Assembly (NCBI GenBank): GCA_019192545.1
Contig: JAHCMI010000004.1
Span: 124,001 to 188,000, forward strand
From: Rivularia sp. MS3
GTDB taxonomy: Bacteria; Cyanobacteriota; Cyanobacteriia; Cyanobacteriales; Nostocaceae
Reading direction: 5' to 3'
DNA: 64,000 bases
Part shown: positions 18,427 through 30,604 of the stretch, piece after piece
Numbering within the stretch: position 1 is the stretch's first letter
Layout: each line of letters starts with the position of its first letter
Notes under the pieces: model-generated
What the model saw: the letters and a program-made list of their open reading frames with translations, nothing else
The model's database searches: none
Told to the model about the DNA's origin: nothing
Translations under genes and position numbers: made by a program

Positions 18427-20802
18427 TTACTGAACTATAGGAATTTCAATTACGAATTCCGTACCATTGCCCGGTGTTGAATTACAGTAAAGCTTGCCGC
18501 TATGTTTTTCGACTACGATTTGATAGCTTATAGACAAACCCAAACCCGTGCCTTTACCAACTTCTTTAGTAGTAAAAAATGGGTCAAATAATTTTGATTT
18601 AATCTTGTTCGGAATGCCAATCCCGTTATCGCTAATTTTAATTTTTATATGCTGATTTTTAATTAACTCTGTAGCGATGTTAATACAGTTAGGGTTTAAA
18701 GTCATTTCTTCGACTGTACGTTTGGAATTATAATCCTCCAAAGCGTCAATACTATTAACTAAAATGTTCATAAACACTTGGTTAAGTTGACCGGGATAGC
18801 ATTCTATTAATGGTAAACAACTATATTCTGTAATAACTTTGATTTCTGGACGTTTAGAATTTGCTTTTAAGCGGTTGTGCAAAATCATTAATGTTGAATC
18901 AATACCCGAATGGATATCTATTCGTTTGAATTCAGCTTCATCCAAGCGAGAAAAATTACGCAAACTCAATACAATATCTTTAATACGGCTTGTACCTTCT
19001 TTCATCGAATGCAGTATTTTTGATAAATCTTCTTTAATGAAATCAAACTCTATATTTTCTAATTCTGCGATAATTTCTATATTCGGTTCTGGATAATGCT
19101 TTTGATACAATTCTATTAATTCCAGTAAAGTTTGGACGTATTCGTAGGCAGGCGTGATATTACCATGAATAAAATTAACTGGGTTATTTATTTCGTGAGC
19201 TACACCAGCAACCATTTGACCTAAAGAAGACATTTTTTCTGTCTGAATCAACTGCGTTTGAGTTTGTTTTAGCTCCTTCAAAGTTTGTTTTAAGCTCTTA
19301 GTTTGCTTCTGAAACTTTTCTTCCACTCGCTTAATTTCAGTAATATCGATTAAACAGCCATACCAGATTATGGAATTATTTGATTGAAGTTCTGGTTTTG
19401 CGACTAATTTAATCCATTTATATTTACCATGAGGTAGAATCAAACGCCATTCGCATTCTAAATTTTCTAAACTTTTAGCGGATATATTGCCTTTCTTTGT
19501 AACAGTTGCAATATCATCGGGATGGATATTTTTAAAGGCTAAGTTAGCATTTTCTTCTAACGCTTGGGGTTCTATTTCTAAAATTTCTTTACACCCAGAA
19601 GAAACGTAACCAAATGATATATCTCCATTTGGTTTGAGACGGTATTCATAAATCATTCCCGGTAAGTTGTCAGTTAATTTTTTTAGTCGTGCTTGAGTTC
19701 TATTTAATTGAGCGGTACGTGCTTCGACTTTAACTTCTAACTTCTCATTTAATTCTTTTATTTCTTCTTCAATTTGTTTGCGTTGAGTAATATCTTCAAT
19801 AGTTAATAAAATTCCGATGACATCACCTTTCGTATTTCGCAATGGAATTTTATTTGTATCCAGCCATGCTTGCGTACCATCGGATTGCTGTAGGGTTTCA
19901 ATGATGTGTAATTCAGCTTCACCCGAATCCATTATACGTTTATCGCATTCTCGATAAAAATTTGCCTCCTCTAAAGTTGAAGGCATATCATAATCTGTTT
20001 TGCCTACAATATCTTCTGGAGAATTCAATCCACAAACTTTTGCAGCACTACTATTACATCCTTCAAATACCGAGTTTCTGTCTTTCCAAAAAATTAGCTG
20101 AGGAATGCTGTCAATTAACAGTTTAAGAAATCGCTGCGATTCTAGAAGTTGCGTTTCAGTTTGATAAGATGCGATAGCACCACCCAAGTTACCAGCAGCA
20201 GCTTGTAAAACTGACTTTTCGGTATTTGTCCATTGATGTTGGCTATGGCAATTATCAAAACCAACGAATCCCCATAATTTACCTTTGATGTCGATTGGAG
20301 TTACCAATATTGATAGAATATTCTGTTGTTGCAAAATTTGTCGTTCATTTTGAGGAAAATCTTTCACTAATCCATTAACTAATCTACCTTCAGAAAAATA
20401 TTTGTACCAGCGCGGAAAACAATCATTGTAAGGAATATTTTGCAATTCGGGATTATTGATTTCGGGAGTAACCCCAGGTGCTGCCCATTCCCAGCGCTGA
20501 CTCATTAATATTTCACCCGTCACAGGATGGGAATGATTTTCAAAAATGTAAATCCTGTCTGCAACAACTGCTTTTCCTAAAGCTGCTAAAGCTGCATTAA
20601 TAGATTGCTCGTAATCTTCGATTGTCAGCAAACAGTTACTTGCTTTGGCAATACCATTAAGCAAGCGTTCGTTTTGCTTCAGTTTTAACTTTGCTAGGCA
20701 GTCGGCTGGCAGTGAATTAGTAATACAATTACGCAGCGTCGTAAGTTCTGCTTGCATCAATTCATATGCGTTTTTGTCAATAGAAATTAGATTATTTGTC
20801 AT
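18427..20802 (-). CDS. GAF-PAS-PAS sensor histidine kinase
   Basis: 791 residues with no membrane segment, so cytoplasmic. Order: helical start, GAF (about 45-215), PAS 1 (225-345, [20 protein letters not shown]), coiled coil, PAS 2 (365-490), long coiled coil, HisKA with phospho-acceptor His in [16 protein letters not shown], and HATPase_c (N-box region [15 protein letters not shown]1 DNGIGIP, G2 [15 protein letters not shown]). The INNPVNFI phosphorylation box is the type common in cyanobacterial kinases. No response regulator is adjacent, so the partner and signal are unknown. Confidence 0.9.
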   Translation of the reverse strand: MTNNLISIDKNAYELMQAELTTLRNCITNSLPADCLAKLKLKQNERLLNGIAKASNCLLTIEDYEQSINAALAALGKAVVADRIYIFENHSHPVTGEILMSQRWEWAAPGVTPEINNPELQNIPYNDCFPRWYKYFSEGRLVNGLVKDFPQNERQILQQQNILSILVTPIDIKGKLWGFVGFDNCHSQHQWTNTEKSVLQAAAGNLGGAIASYQTETQLLESQRFLKLLIDSIPQLIFWKDRNSVFEGCNSSAAKVCGLNSPEDIVGKTDYDMPSTLEEANFYRECDKRIMDSGEAELHIIETLQQSDGTQAWLDTNKIPLRNTKGDVIGILLTIEDITQRKQIEEEIKELNEKLEVKVEARTAQLNRTQARLKKLTDNLPGMIYEYRLKPNGDISFGYVSSGCKEILEIEPQALEENANLAFKNIHPDDIATVTKKGNISAKSLENLECEWRLILPHGKYKWIKLVAKPELQSNNSIIWYGCLIDITEIKRVEEKFQKQTKSLKQTLKELKQTQTQLIQTEKMSSLGQMVAGVAHEINNPVNFIHGNITPAYEYVQTLLELIELYQKHYPEPNIEIIAELENIEFDFIKEDLSKILHSMKEGTSRIKDIVLSLRNFSRLDEAEFKRIDIHSGIDSTLMILHNRLKANSKRPEIKVITEYSCLPLIECYPGQLNQVFMNILVNSIDALEDYNSKRTVEEMTLNPNCINIATELIKNQHIKIKISDNGIGIPNKIKSKLFDPFFTTKEVGKGTGLGLSISYQIVVEKHSGKLYCNSTPGNGTEFVIEIPIVQ

Positions 20803-21689
20803 AATATTCTTGGCAACTTATAACACCCTGATAAAACTTGTAAAACTAGTACAATAAGACAAAAAGTTATCAACTTTTAGCATATTTTTTAATTATATTG
20901 ACATTGATAATATTAAAGCTATCGGTATATAAAGCAGTTTTCGGTTGAGTGTAATACACCCGAAACCTCACCACGCGCTGACGCGCACTTTCTTAAGGAG
21001 AGGGAAAGGGGAGTAGTTTTGTGTATTCCATCCAACTGAAAACCGCTATAATTAATGATAATTTAAAATCCTGCGAGTATATCTCAAATTTGCAAATGAC
21101 CAAAGCTAATAACAAATACATGGAATCTGCTTGCTTTCATAAATAGGTATTAGTTTCGCTACATTACTTATAGTTCCCAATTTATAGCAACAAACAACAC
21201 TTCACTGTTAATTTTGAATGCAGTATCTCAAACTTATAAATATCATATGCTCCTGATTAAACTGCAAACTAAACGGCAACTGCTGCTATGATAAAATTTC
21301 AATTATAAAAAAGTACTAAAAAACAGTGCAATAATTTTACTTACACTGTTTTAAAGCAATAATATAATTTTGTACCGAAAAAATTTTGGAAACAATATAA
21401 CCAAGAAAATTTGCACTTACAAACGAGTTATCATATTAGATTCTAACTACAAAGTACTAATAATAAATTATTTTACAAAATCAAACAATAGGATAAATTA
21501 ATCAAAAATTTCTTACTATACTAAGACATTGGCAAACACAAAAGGTACATGCACGGACTGACAACAAGTCAAAATGCAACAGTCAATAATTGTATTGATA
21601 ATCAGTAGCACCTAAATATGTAACATGTAGATAGCCTAACTTGATATAAGGAGCAAATATAGATGCTGTTTTGCGAATGTAACAGCAAT
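20803..21689. other. AT-rich non-coding stretch
   Basis: Nearly 0.9 kb without a gene. It contains one family A MITE-like element (20930-21050). The rest has no open frame or stem-loop that I can support. Confidence 0.5.
20930..21050. mobile_element. MITE-like inverted-repeat element, family A, copy 1
   Basis: The left end TAAAGCAGTTTTCGGTTGAG and the right end (reverse complement TATAGCGGTTTTCAGTTGGA) match at about 16 of 20 positions, with the match continuing through TG.AATACAC. 121 bp, no coding. The inner part has AGGAGAGGGAAAGGGGAG, shared with the copy at 52453-52545. Confidence 0.75.
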
Positions 21690-21971
21690 CTAGGTCATAT
21701 AATAAGCAAGACTAAATGCAGAAATTACAACAACAACTGGAACTACAATGCTAAATTCAAGTTTTTTGGTCTTAAATATTTCGATAAAAGACATGGGAAT
21801 TATTATCGGCCAAAAAACAGTTGAGATGACAAACATCATAAAAGACAAAAATTTGTCTTCAGGAGACGAATTTGGATTACGCAAAGTAAATCTCAACCAG
21901 TTAATGAAAAAATAGCAAGTCATTAACAAGTAACTGACAATAATCGCGGATTCAATCTTGTTCATTAACAA
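21690..21971 (-). CDS. Small membrane protein of unknown function
   Basis: 93 residues with three predicted helices: SAIIVSYLLMTCYFFINWL, FLSFMMFVISTVFWPIIIPM and FSIVVPVVVVISAFSLAYYM. No motif recognised. GGAG lies seven bases before the second codon ATG region (AAGGAGTATTGTTAATG), which supports translation. It sits alone in an AT-rich region. Confidence 0.6.
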   Translation of the reverse strand: MLMNKIESAIIVSYLLMTCYFFINWLRFTLRNPNSSPEDKFLSFMMFVISTVFWPIIIPMSFIEIFKTKKLEFSIVVPVVVVISAFSLAYYMT

Positions 21972-23016
21972 TACTCCTTAGCTATCTAAAATGACGGCAA
22001 TATGAGTGGATAATTACACTCACAAATATTGATTGCTGCTAAATAAATGTATGCTAGATGACAGTGGTGCTTTAACCTCTTTCTAATGGTTTTTTAGTTT
22101 CATTCTTATCTATCTATGTTAATAGAATTCTGAAAACCGATAAATCCGTGTTAACACTTATTTTTTGCTTGTAACTGCTAAGTTTACAAAGGCAAAACTG
22201 TATTACAGTTAGCAATTACCATCACAACCATACATATATATACGTATTTTTACTACTACGTGACCGTATATTTACTATATTATGCTGCTTCATTTTTGAA
22301 AAAATGTATATAACAATACTTTTATTAGCTTCTAACGAAAGCACTATATCAATATAATCATTCATAGTTATTTCGACAAAAAAACAGCCGACACCGAGGT
22401 TTATCCTCGAAATAATCTCTTTCCCTAATAAAAGAGGGTGCAACTAAACTTTTTACATTAAGTGTATATACTTAAATACTTTAGATTAAGTTAATCAATC
22501 TTTTTCTCATTTCAGTAAACATACATTAAAATAAAATATACAGCCCTATTTAGAAAGAATTGATAAATTAAAATAACAACTAGGGTGGTTAAATAAAAAG
22601 GAGAAAAGTATAAAAAGCTATAATAATATATAAATAAAAAATTAATAATATAAATTGCTTTACAAAAAATATGTATAAAAATATATTTTAAGATAGAAAT
22701 AATTTATTTTTAGGTTGAACGCTATACAATAATATATAAATAAGCGAACTTAACTTTTAAGTAAAAAATTAAAAATTAATATTACAAAACCAATAATATT
22801 AATTTATGTAATGCAGTATAAGCGAATGTAGCCAAAGCAAAAATAGATTCAAGCAACAAGTAGATCGAGGTTTCACTGATAGCATTTGCACGATTAAATA
22901 CGAAATAATTTTGTGCAGTAAGCACCCCGAAATTTATAAAAAGCGCTACATGCTATAACCTCGTTGAGTAAATTCGCTGTATATGTAACTGCTAATTAAT
23001 CAACACCAAGCAAATT
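21972..23016. other. AT-rich non-coding stretch
   Basis: About 1 kb of very AT-rich DNA. A 73-codon minus-strand frame (22222-22443) lacks a ribosome-binding site and family resemblance and was not called. No repeat family or RNA gene recognised. Confidence 0.45.
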
Positions 23017-23655
23017 CTATGTTTCTTCACAACATGCATCGTTATTCTTTTTAATGTAATGTTTGATAGAATCCAAATCGATAAAACAGTCTGCAACATC
23101 AATTAAAGATTCATTTGTCATTCCTCGTAGACTAACTAGTTCAACCCTAGCTCCTTGATAAGCCACAGCATTTACAGCATAAGTCAACTCTCCATCTCCG
23201 CTGACTAGAACTGCTGTATCATAATAAGGAGATAAATTCATCATGTCTACAGCAATTTCTACATGCTGATTTGATTTTCTGGAACCGTCGGGAAGCTGAA
23301 TTATTTCTTTTGTTACCACACGATAACCATTTCTACGCATCCACAACAGAAATCCTTGTTGCTTTTCGTTATGGCGATCGACACCAGTATAGAAAAAGGC
23401 TCTTAACAATCTTGCTTCTCTAGTTAAATAGCAAAGTAATTTAGTGTAATCAATTTCGATACCAAGTTGCAAAGCTGTATGAAACAAGTTTGAACCATCA
23501 ATAAAGATAGCAACTCTACCGCGATTAGAAGTAATATTTAACTGAGAAGCCTGTTTGTTTATTGGCATCTGCGTATCTTCATCTGAAAGAATAATTTTCA
23601 TACTTTGTGGTTGCTTTTCAAGTTGCGCTTCAGCTGTCAAATGTGTAACATCCAT
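23017..23655 (-). CDS. NYN-domain (LabA/DUF88-like) protein
   Basis: 212 residues. A ~40-residue variable N-terminus precedes an NYN domain, a PIN-like RNase fold. Conserved acidic sites: VAIFIDGSNLFH (first Asp), HVEIAVDMMN (second Asp) and TAVLVSGDGELTYAVNAV (third and fourth acidic residues). This matches the LabA family; LabA of Synechococcus takes part in circadian output. Nuclease activity is likely from fold but unproven. The ATG at 23655 is the first of the frame, and no strong ribosome-binding site is seen. It is isolated in an AT-rich region. Confidence 0.85.
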   Translation of the reverse strand: MDVTHLTAEAQLEKQPQSMKIILSDEDTQMPINKQASQLNITSNRGRVAIFIDGSNLFHTALQLGIEIDYTKLLCYLTREARLLRAFFYTGVDRHNEKQQGFLLWMRRNGYRVVTKEIIQLPDGSRKSNQHVEIAVDMMNLSPYYDTAVLVSGDGELTYAVNAVAYQGARVELVSLRGMTNESLIDVADCFIDLDSIKHYIKKNNDACCEET

Positions 23656-25019
23656 GAACTTTAATTTTGAGGAATGTAAGTACTGTCAGTAAATTAATGA
23701 AGTTGCGATCTAAAAAGTATTTATATAGTTCAATTTACAAAGGCAAATAAGTATTTGTTTCTATAAATCGAAGAATATGATTTACATTTATTTTTAAATA
23801 GTGCATACCGAAAGAGAACGCAGAAAGCACTATTTCTCTTTGATAATTGTTAATTGGCTCTTTCATTCAGAGATTGCATATAGATTTATTGTAACGAAAC
23901 TTTGATTTGGTTCTACACAAAGTAAGTCATTTTAAATTCGTTTGCAATCTGCAATCATTACAAATTAGCAAAATGTTAATAAATAATTGATTTAAAAGTA
24001 AAAATGATAACATTTTTTTTGATTTCATTTTTTTAGTCATCTATTTGCTTGATAATATATATATAGTTTTCGCTGGTTTTTAAACGACTTATTAATATCA
24101 ATATCGACAACAAAATTTTGCTAAATAGTTTTTTAGCAACATAAGTAATCTTCTAGATAAATCAATAATTGTTATCTATTTACAGCACTTTGTAATTTTG
24201 TAGTATGTAGAGAAAAGCGAGCCGCACGCTTTACCTGTTCACCGTAAGGTGAGATTAACAGAGTATCCCTACTCGTATGAATTTACATCACCAAACATAA
24301 ATATGCTGTATATTTTCAAAATCTACGTTTTTTATTATTAATTTAATCTACGTATTTATATACTTAGTAAAAGCACTATATCCGGAGATTAATTGTTAGA
24401 AAATCTAAGTTAAATACATTATTTCTAAAGAAAATACAGTCATACTCTAAATAACTGATTCACAGTTGAATAATCGATTAAATTGCCTGAGATTGTAAAT
24501 TTTTTTAATTATACAGAGCTAGTATCAAAAATGAATGTAAACTGCATTGCATAGTTTGTTTATTTTAATTAACTTGTATAGAATGAATAGTGCAAATAAT
24601 GCATTATATTTATGAGCGATGGGCAGAGACCGCAGTTAAATCATGCTTTAATAAAAAACTTAAGCCTGTAATTGTTAGTAAATATTTGGAATTTTTAGTA
24701 GTCCAAAATACATATAAAAAAACCTCTTCTTGGATATTAGAAGAGGTTGAAATTGAAAGCATCACCTGTTGAATAAAATCTTTTGCTCAACATCTTGTAA
24801 GAGTGTGATTAGATAAACAAAACGTAGGGAAGGTAAGCTATTCGTAAAATAGGGATGCTAGTTTTAAAAAGGCTTAATTATTTTTAAGACTTACGCACTC
24901 GTCAGGAAAAATAAGGCTTTGCAATTACTATCTTTCTCTAAAAAGGCTGCTCCCGTCCGCGAAGCGAATAATAATGTAAAAAACCAGTCAGTATGTAAGT
25001 ATTAATATTGTTAAATAAA
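23656..25019. other. AT-rich non-coding stretch with a terminator
   Basis: 1.36 kb with no supported gene. It holds a clear minus-strand terminator (24716-24748), a small TTCACC/GGTGAG hairpin near 24240, and otherwise AT-rich sequence. A 60-codon plus-strand frame (24590-24772) reads through the terminator hairpin and was rejected. Confidence 0.45.
24716..24748 (-). terminator. Rho-independent terminator, minus strand
   Basis: A perfect 10-bp stem, AACCTCTTCT (24721-24730) and AGAAGAGGTT (24739-24748), 8-base loop, followed on the minus strand by seven T. It lies 270 bases past the NADAR gene stop and would end that transcript, or that of an unannotated RNA. Confidence 0.85.
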
Positions 25020-25487
25020 CTACTTAGCTACTGCTTTCATAGATAGTATGCGGATTTCTTCGCGTACACTCATCAATATTTGCCCTAAATGGTTTTGTCC
25101 AGTTTTATTCGCACCGCAACCCCAGAAATAATCTCTTGGCGAATCTTCTACAAGCAATGTATCACCAGTTGAAAGCAGAATTTCTCTAATATCATGATGA
25201 GTAAGAAACTTATTAAGTACTGCTTCTCGCATAATTTTAGTTTTCACTAACTCCCAATCGGAACGTACTTGACGACTCGAACACCTCCCTAAAGCAGCAG
25301 CTTCCTCTGGAGTAGAAGCTTGATGGATTATAGGAATAGTTTCCTCGTTAGGACTTCCTACGAACTTTTGTGCTTGATAATAATGCTCCACCGTTGGCCA
25401 TAAAGTATTCTGCATTTGAATTGAGTGCAAGGAAAAGTTTGAGAAACAACCGTAGGGTTGCCAAACCTTGTAAAAATAAATAGTCAT
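25020..25487 (-). CDS. NADAR family protein (YbiA-like N-glycosidase)
   Basis: 155 residues covering one NADAR domain. Signature pieces: FYKVWQPYGCFSNFS, WPTVEHYYQAQKF, MREAVLNKF and DYFWGCGANKTGQNHLGQIL. NADAR proteins cleave N-glycosidic bonds in riboflavin-pathway intermediates, and some remove ADP-ribose from nucleic acid. Which substrate applies here is unknown. The length is the standard single domain. Transcription probably ends at the minus-strand terminator at 24.7 kb. Confidence 0.9.
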   Translation of the reverse strand: MTIYFYKVWQPYGCFSNFSLHSIQMQNTLWPTVEHYYQAQKFVGSPNEETIPIIHQASTPEEAAALGRCSSRQVRSDWELVKTKIMREAVLNKFLTHHDIREILLSTGDTLLVEDSPRDYFWGCGANKTGQNHLGQILMSVREEIRILSMKAVAK

Positions 25488-25655
25488 ATGAAAACAGTCG
25501 TTTAATATACCACTTCTATGATGCCTGTAGATGTTAACAGCTTGCTTGTTAAATTCAAATTTATTCTTTTCTACAACCCATAGGCAGAAGTTTTTTCCTT
25601 AGCCAAAGCTTTATCGTGAGGACAAAACATCTTATCGATCTTATTGGTATATATT

Positions 25656-26147
25656 ATGGAATCACCATTAGCTAGCAATCAACGCAAGCCGCTAATTATA
25701 GCTGGAATCTGTTTGGGAATAGGCTTAGGAGGGTTTTTTGATGGCATTGTGCTGCATCAAATTCTACAGTGGCATCATATGTTAAGCAATGTAAAACCCT
25801 TAACGAATCGTTCTAATATTGATTTAAACGTGCTTGCTGATGGTTTCTTTCACGTCTTTGACTACGTGATGACTATCGTGGGAGTCGTTTTATTATGGAA
25901 AGTTGCCAAACGTGACGATGTATTTTGGTCATCCAAAACCTTTTTTGGCTCGGTTTTGATTGGTATTGGTTTATTTGATTTTGTTGAAGGATTAATCGAT
26001 CATCAACTTCTTGGAGTTCATCACGTAAAACCTGGGGCAAATGAATTTGCTTGGGATATGGGATTTTTAGCTTTGGGTTTATCTTTAATATTGTTTGGTT
26101 GGATAATTCAGCGAACAACGAACCTCGAACAGAACACAAGCAAATAA
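25656..26147 (+). CDS. DUF2243 membrane protein
   Basis: 163 residues from the ATG at 25656. A TTG four codons upstream is possible. Four membrane helices: PLIIAGICLGIGLGGFFDGI, HVFDYVMTIVGVVLLWKVA, FFGSVLIGIGLFDFVEGLI and AWDMGFLALGLSLILFGWII. The conserved DG.VLHQILQWHH and FVEGLIDHQLLGVHHV blocks, with paired His near membrane ends, identify DUF2243. The His spacing hints at metal or haem binding, but function is unknown. Confidence 0.85.
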   Translation: MESPLASNQRKPLIIAGICLGIGLGGFFDGIVLHQILQWHHMLSNVKPLTNRSNIDLNVLADGFFHVFDYVMTIVGVVLLWKVAKRDDVFWSSKTFFGSVLIGIGLFDFVEGLIDHQLLGVHHVKPGANEFAWDMGFLALGLSLILFGWIIQRTTNLEQNTSK

Positions 26148-26490
26148 CTTAGAATTTTTTCATATCTCCTCATCTGGACAAAGTCTTCTTGTCTCTTCTT
26201 CACCATCTCCTTAAACTACATTTCACATATATGAAAAGCATGAAATCATGACGAAGATTTATAGTTCGAGTTAAATACGGTACACGCTTCTAAGCTGGAC
26301 GTTTAATTGTGTCATTTTAAATCTGATACAAAAAAAGATAAACAGTTTTTGTTAGATATACTTAAGTAACTCAGTATAGAAAAGTTAGTTAAGAGTTAGG
26401 AATGAGGAGTTAGGAATTATGGATTCACTTGGCGATCGCGTCTTACTTCCTAATAGAAATAAGTACTTGGGCAAAATTAATTGTACATTT

Positions 26491-26564
26491 GTCATTGCGA
26501 GTAGAACGGAGTGAAACGAAGCATTCACCTTTCAGGTGAATGCTTCGCTATCGCTCGCAATGAC
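26491..26564. repeat. Nested inverted repeat
   Basis: Outer arms GTCATTGCGAG (26491-26501) and CTCGCAATGAC (26554-26564). Inner arms GAAGCATTCACCT (26518-26530) and AGGTGAATGCTTC (26534-26546). A REP-like dispersed palindrome in the spacer 26148-26632, which has no gene and also carries a short heptamer run near 26395. Confidence 0.85.
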
Positions 26565-26632
26565 ACAAATAATGAAGGCATACCCACTTACTTCTCCCCA
26601 TTTCCCTATCTCTTTATTACATATTTTTGAAT

Positions 26633-27712
26633 TCAAGCACTTTGCATTTTTCGCCAAACGGTAAAGGCTAAAAGCAAAACAATAGAAATAGTCGTAGCAA
26701 TAATCACCTCCGGAGGCATTTCTCTAATGGTCATTCCTAACCAGTTGCAGATTAAAGTGATTCCCCATAGGATAAGTGCCGCACGTCGTTGAGATAAACC
26801 CCAAGCTAACAAACGATGATGCAAATGGTCTTTCCCTGGCGTACTAAGAGGATTTTTACCTTTTGCTAATCGCCGCACAAAAACTTGGGTAGTGTCCAAT
26901 ACTGGCAGCAGAAGAAATGCAACCGGAGGCAATATTGATAAGACTGTAGTTATCTGTAATTCACCTAAAATGCTGGTTGCGGCTAATACATAACCAAAGA
27001 AATATGCCCCAGCATCACCCATAATAATTTTTGACGGATAAAAGTTGTGGCGCAAAAAGCCCAATGCAGAACCACCCAAAGCTGCTAGAACCAAAGTTGA
27101 TGCAGCACGGTTGTAAGACTGAGCAGAAACTGCTAGTAAGCTCATCGCGGTGATAAAGCTGACTCCTCCAGCTAAACCATCCATACCATCCATCAAGTTA
27201 ATCGCATTGGTAATTCCTACTACCCAAAGCACTGTCAATAATGTTGACAGCGTTGAATCTATGGGAGTATTAAAAGTTAAATCAAAACCAATATCGTTAG
27301 CAACCAGTAAAAGCGCTGTTAAAATTTGCACTAATAACCGAAAAGAAGCGGGTAAGCCGAACTGGTCATCAATGAAACCGACTAATACCAGTATTGAACC
27401 GCCCAGCAATACAGTTAAAACCTGTGCTAATACATTTTCTAATTCAATGGGCCGTAATAAACTAGCAAGGGTAACAGCGGCTATTACCCCGGCATAAATT
27501 GCTAATCCTCCCGCATTCGGTAAAGGTTCTTTGTTTAAACGCCTTGCATTTGGCTGATCTGCCCAACCCACCCGTAAAGCAAATTTGCGTATCCGGGGAA
27601 TTAAATTCCAGCTAAGCACTAAAGCTAATAAAAACGTAAACACTACTGCCAACCAGCCGGAACCGCTGGGGTTGGCAATACCGAGAGATTTAAGGAAACT
27701 GTATATATTCAT
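26633..27712 (-). CDS. WecA/MraY-family polyprenyl-phosphate glycosyl-1-phosphate transferase
   Basis: 359 residues, about ten membrane helices. Family motifs: an early RRLNKEPLPNAGGLAIY, VGFIDDQFGLP, NAINLMDGMDGLAGG (catalytic Asp region), MGDAGAYFFGY and the HHRLLAWGLSQRRA loop. It transfers a GlcNAc- or MurNAc-phosphate-type unit to polyprenyl phosphate to start an envelope polysaccharide. WecA-like rather than MraY is favoured because there is no mur cluster nearby. It is divergent from groEL. Confidence 0.88.
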   Translation of the reverse strand: MNIYSFLKSLGIANPSGSGWLAVVFTFLLALVLSWNLIPRIRKFALRVGWADQPNARRLNKEPLPNAGGLAIYAGVIAAVTLASLLRPIELENVLAQVLTVLLGGSILVLVGFIDDQFGLPASFRLLVQILTALLLVANDIGFDLTFNTPIDSTLSTLLTVLWVVGITNAINLMDGMDGLAGGVSFITAMSLLAVSAQSYNRAASTLVLAALGGSALGFLRHNFYPSKIIMGDAGAYFFGYVLAATSILGELQITTVLSILPPVAFLLLPVLDTTQVFVRRLAKGKNPLSTPGKDHLHHRLLAWGLSQRRAALILWGITLICNWLGMTIREMPPEVIIATTISIVLLLAFTVWRKMQSA

Positions 27713-27810
27713 CTCCCGATTCCTTCCTCACTGCCAGTATCTATCACAATCGACAACTGTATATTAATCATTTTTGTTCTTAATATCTGTAATATAAACA
27801 GCTTGCATAG

Positions 27811-29555
<1,745 letters not shown>

Positions 29556-29646
29556 TGTAGTTAGTGGTTAGGAGTTAGGAGTTATGAGTCATAAGCTAGA
29601 AGTTTTGATAACTAGTAACTAACAACTAACAACTATCAACTAATAA

Positions 29647-30288
29647 CTAAATCCCTAAATTCTCTTTAGCCCAGAGGGCGGCTTGGGTTCTATCTCTTAA
29701 CCCGAGTCGCCCTAAAATTTGAGTAACATAGTTTTTTACAGTGCCTTCGCTTAAATATAAAGTTTTAGAAATTTCCCGATTGCTTTTTCCTTGAGATATT
29801 AAAGTTAATACTTCTAATTCCCTTTCGGTCAATTTTTCTTGAATATCGTTTTCTTTAACTGGGATTGGTGGGCGTAGTTGAGCAAACACCTTGGGTGCAA
29901 TAGTTGGTCCTAATTGAGAATGTCCTTGATGTATGGCATGAATTGCAGCAGCTAACTGCGGTGCGGGGGTGTTTTTGAGTAGATAACCTAAAGCTCCAGC
30001 TTGTAAAGACTGCCATATATATTCATCTTCATCGAAAGTCGTCAAAACCAGAATTTTAATCCAGGGGAACTGTTGATGAATTTCGCGAGTTGCAGCCACT
30101 CCATCGCAAACAGGCATTCGCACATCCATAAGAATTACATCAGGTTGCAATTGCTGGGTAAGAGAAATAGCTTCATTGCCGTGATTCGCTTGCCCTATAA
30201 TTTCAATATCTTCCTCTAACGAAAGCAAAGACGCTAATCCCTGGCGAAATAGCGGTTGATCATCTGCTAACAACAGCCGAATCATCAT
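29647..30288 (-). CDS. NarL/FixJ-type response regulator
   Basis: 213 residues. The receiver domain (1-120) has acidic pocket LADDQ, phospho-acceptor Asp in DVILMDVRMP, conserved Thr in VLTTFD and Lys in YLLKN. The C-terminal LuxR-type helix-turn-helix (LTERELEVLTLISQGKSNRE...EGTVKNYVTQIL) binds DNA. It is a close paralogue of the regulator at 61328-61990. The likely partner is the NarL-type kinase at 32364-33557, also minus strand but separated by two genes. Confidence 0.93.
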   Translation of the reverse strand: MMIRLLLADDQPLFRQGLASLLSLEEDIEIIGQANHGNEAISLTQQLQPDVILMDVRMPVCDGVAATREIHQQFPWIKILVLTTFDEDEYIWQSLQAGALGYLLKNTPAPQLAAAIHAIHQGHSQLGPTIAPKVFAQLRPPIPVKENDIQEKLTERELEVLTLISQGKSNREISKTLYLSEGTVKNYVTQILGRLGLRDRTQAALWAKENLGI

Positions 30289-30526
30289 ATTCTTAAATGA
30301 AGGGAGATGCTTTATTTTTCTGTCTGATTAGATAAGAATCTTGTTCCCAGTGTTTGTAGTTATGTTACAAAATTGCGGCATGGGATTCTTAAAGTAGCAA
30401 GTAGTAAGTAGCAAGTAGAATTGGCTGCAACGTCTCTAAAAGTTTTGAGTTGATTTTATTAATTGTTTACTACTGAGCCAAAATTGTACAAAGTTTGAGT
30501 AAATGCCGTAAAAATAAAAGTTTTAA

Positions 30527-30604
30527 CTCTTAACCTTTAACCTTTAACCTTTAACCTTTAACCTTTAACCTTTGAACTTTAACCTTTGAACTTTAACCTT
30601 TAAG
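30527..30604. repeat. Heptamer array overlapping the rhodanese stop codon
   Basis: About eleven CCTTTAA/CTTTGAA-type 7-bp units. The last codons and stop of the rhodanese gene (30593 onward, minus strand) lie inside it. The spacer 30289-30526 holds no gene. Confidence 0.9.

Noticed and set aside
22222-22443. 73-codon minus-strand frame in the AT-rich stretch
   Set aside because: No ribosome-binding site or homology-like motif; could be real but cannot be supported.
24590-24772. 60-codon plus-strand frame
   Set aside because: Spans a clear minus-strand terminator hairpin; probably chance.
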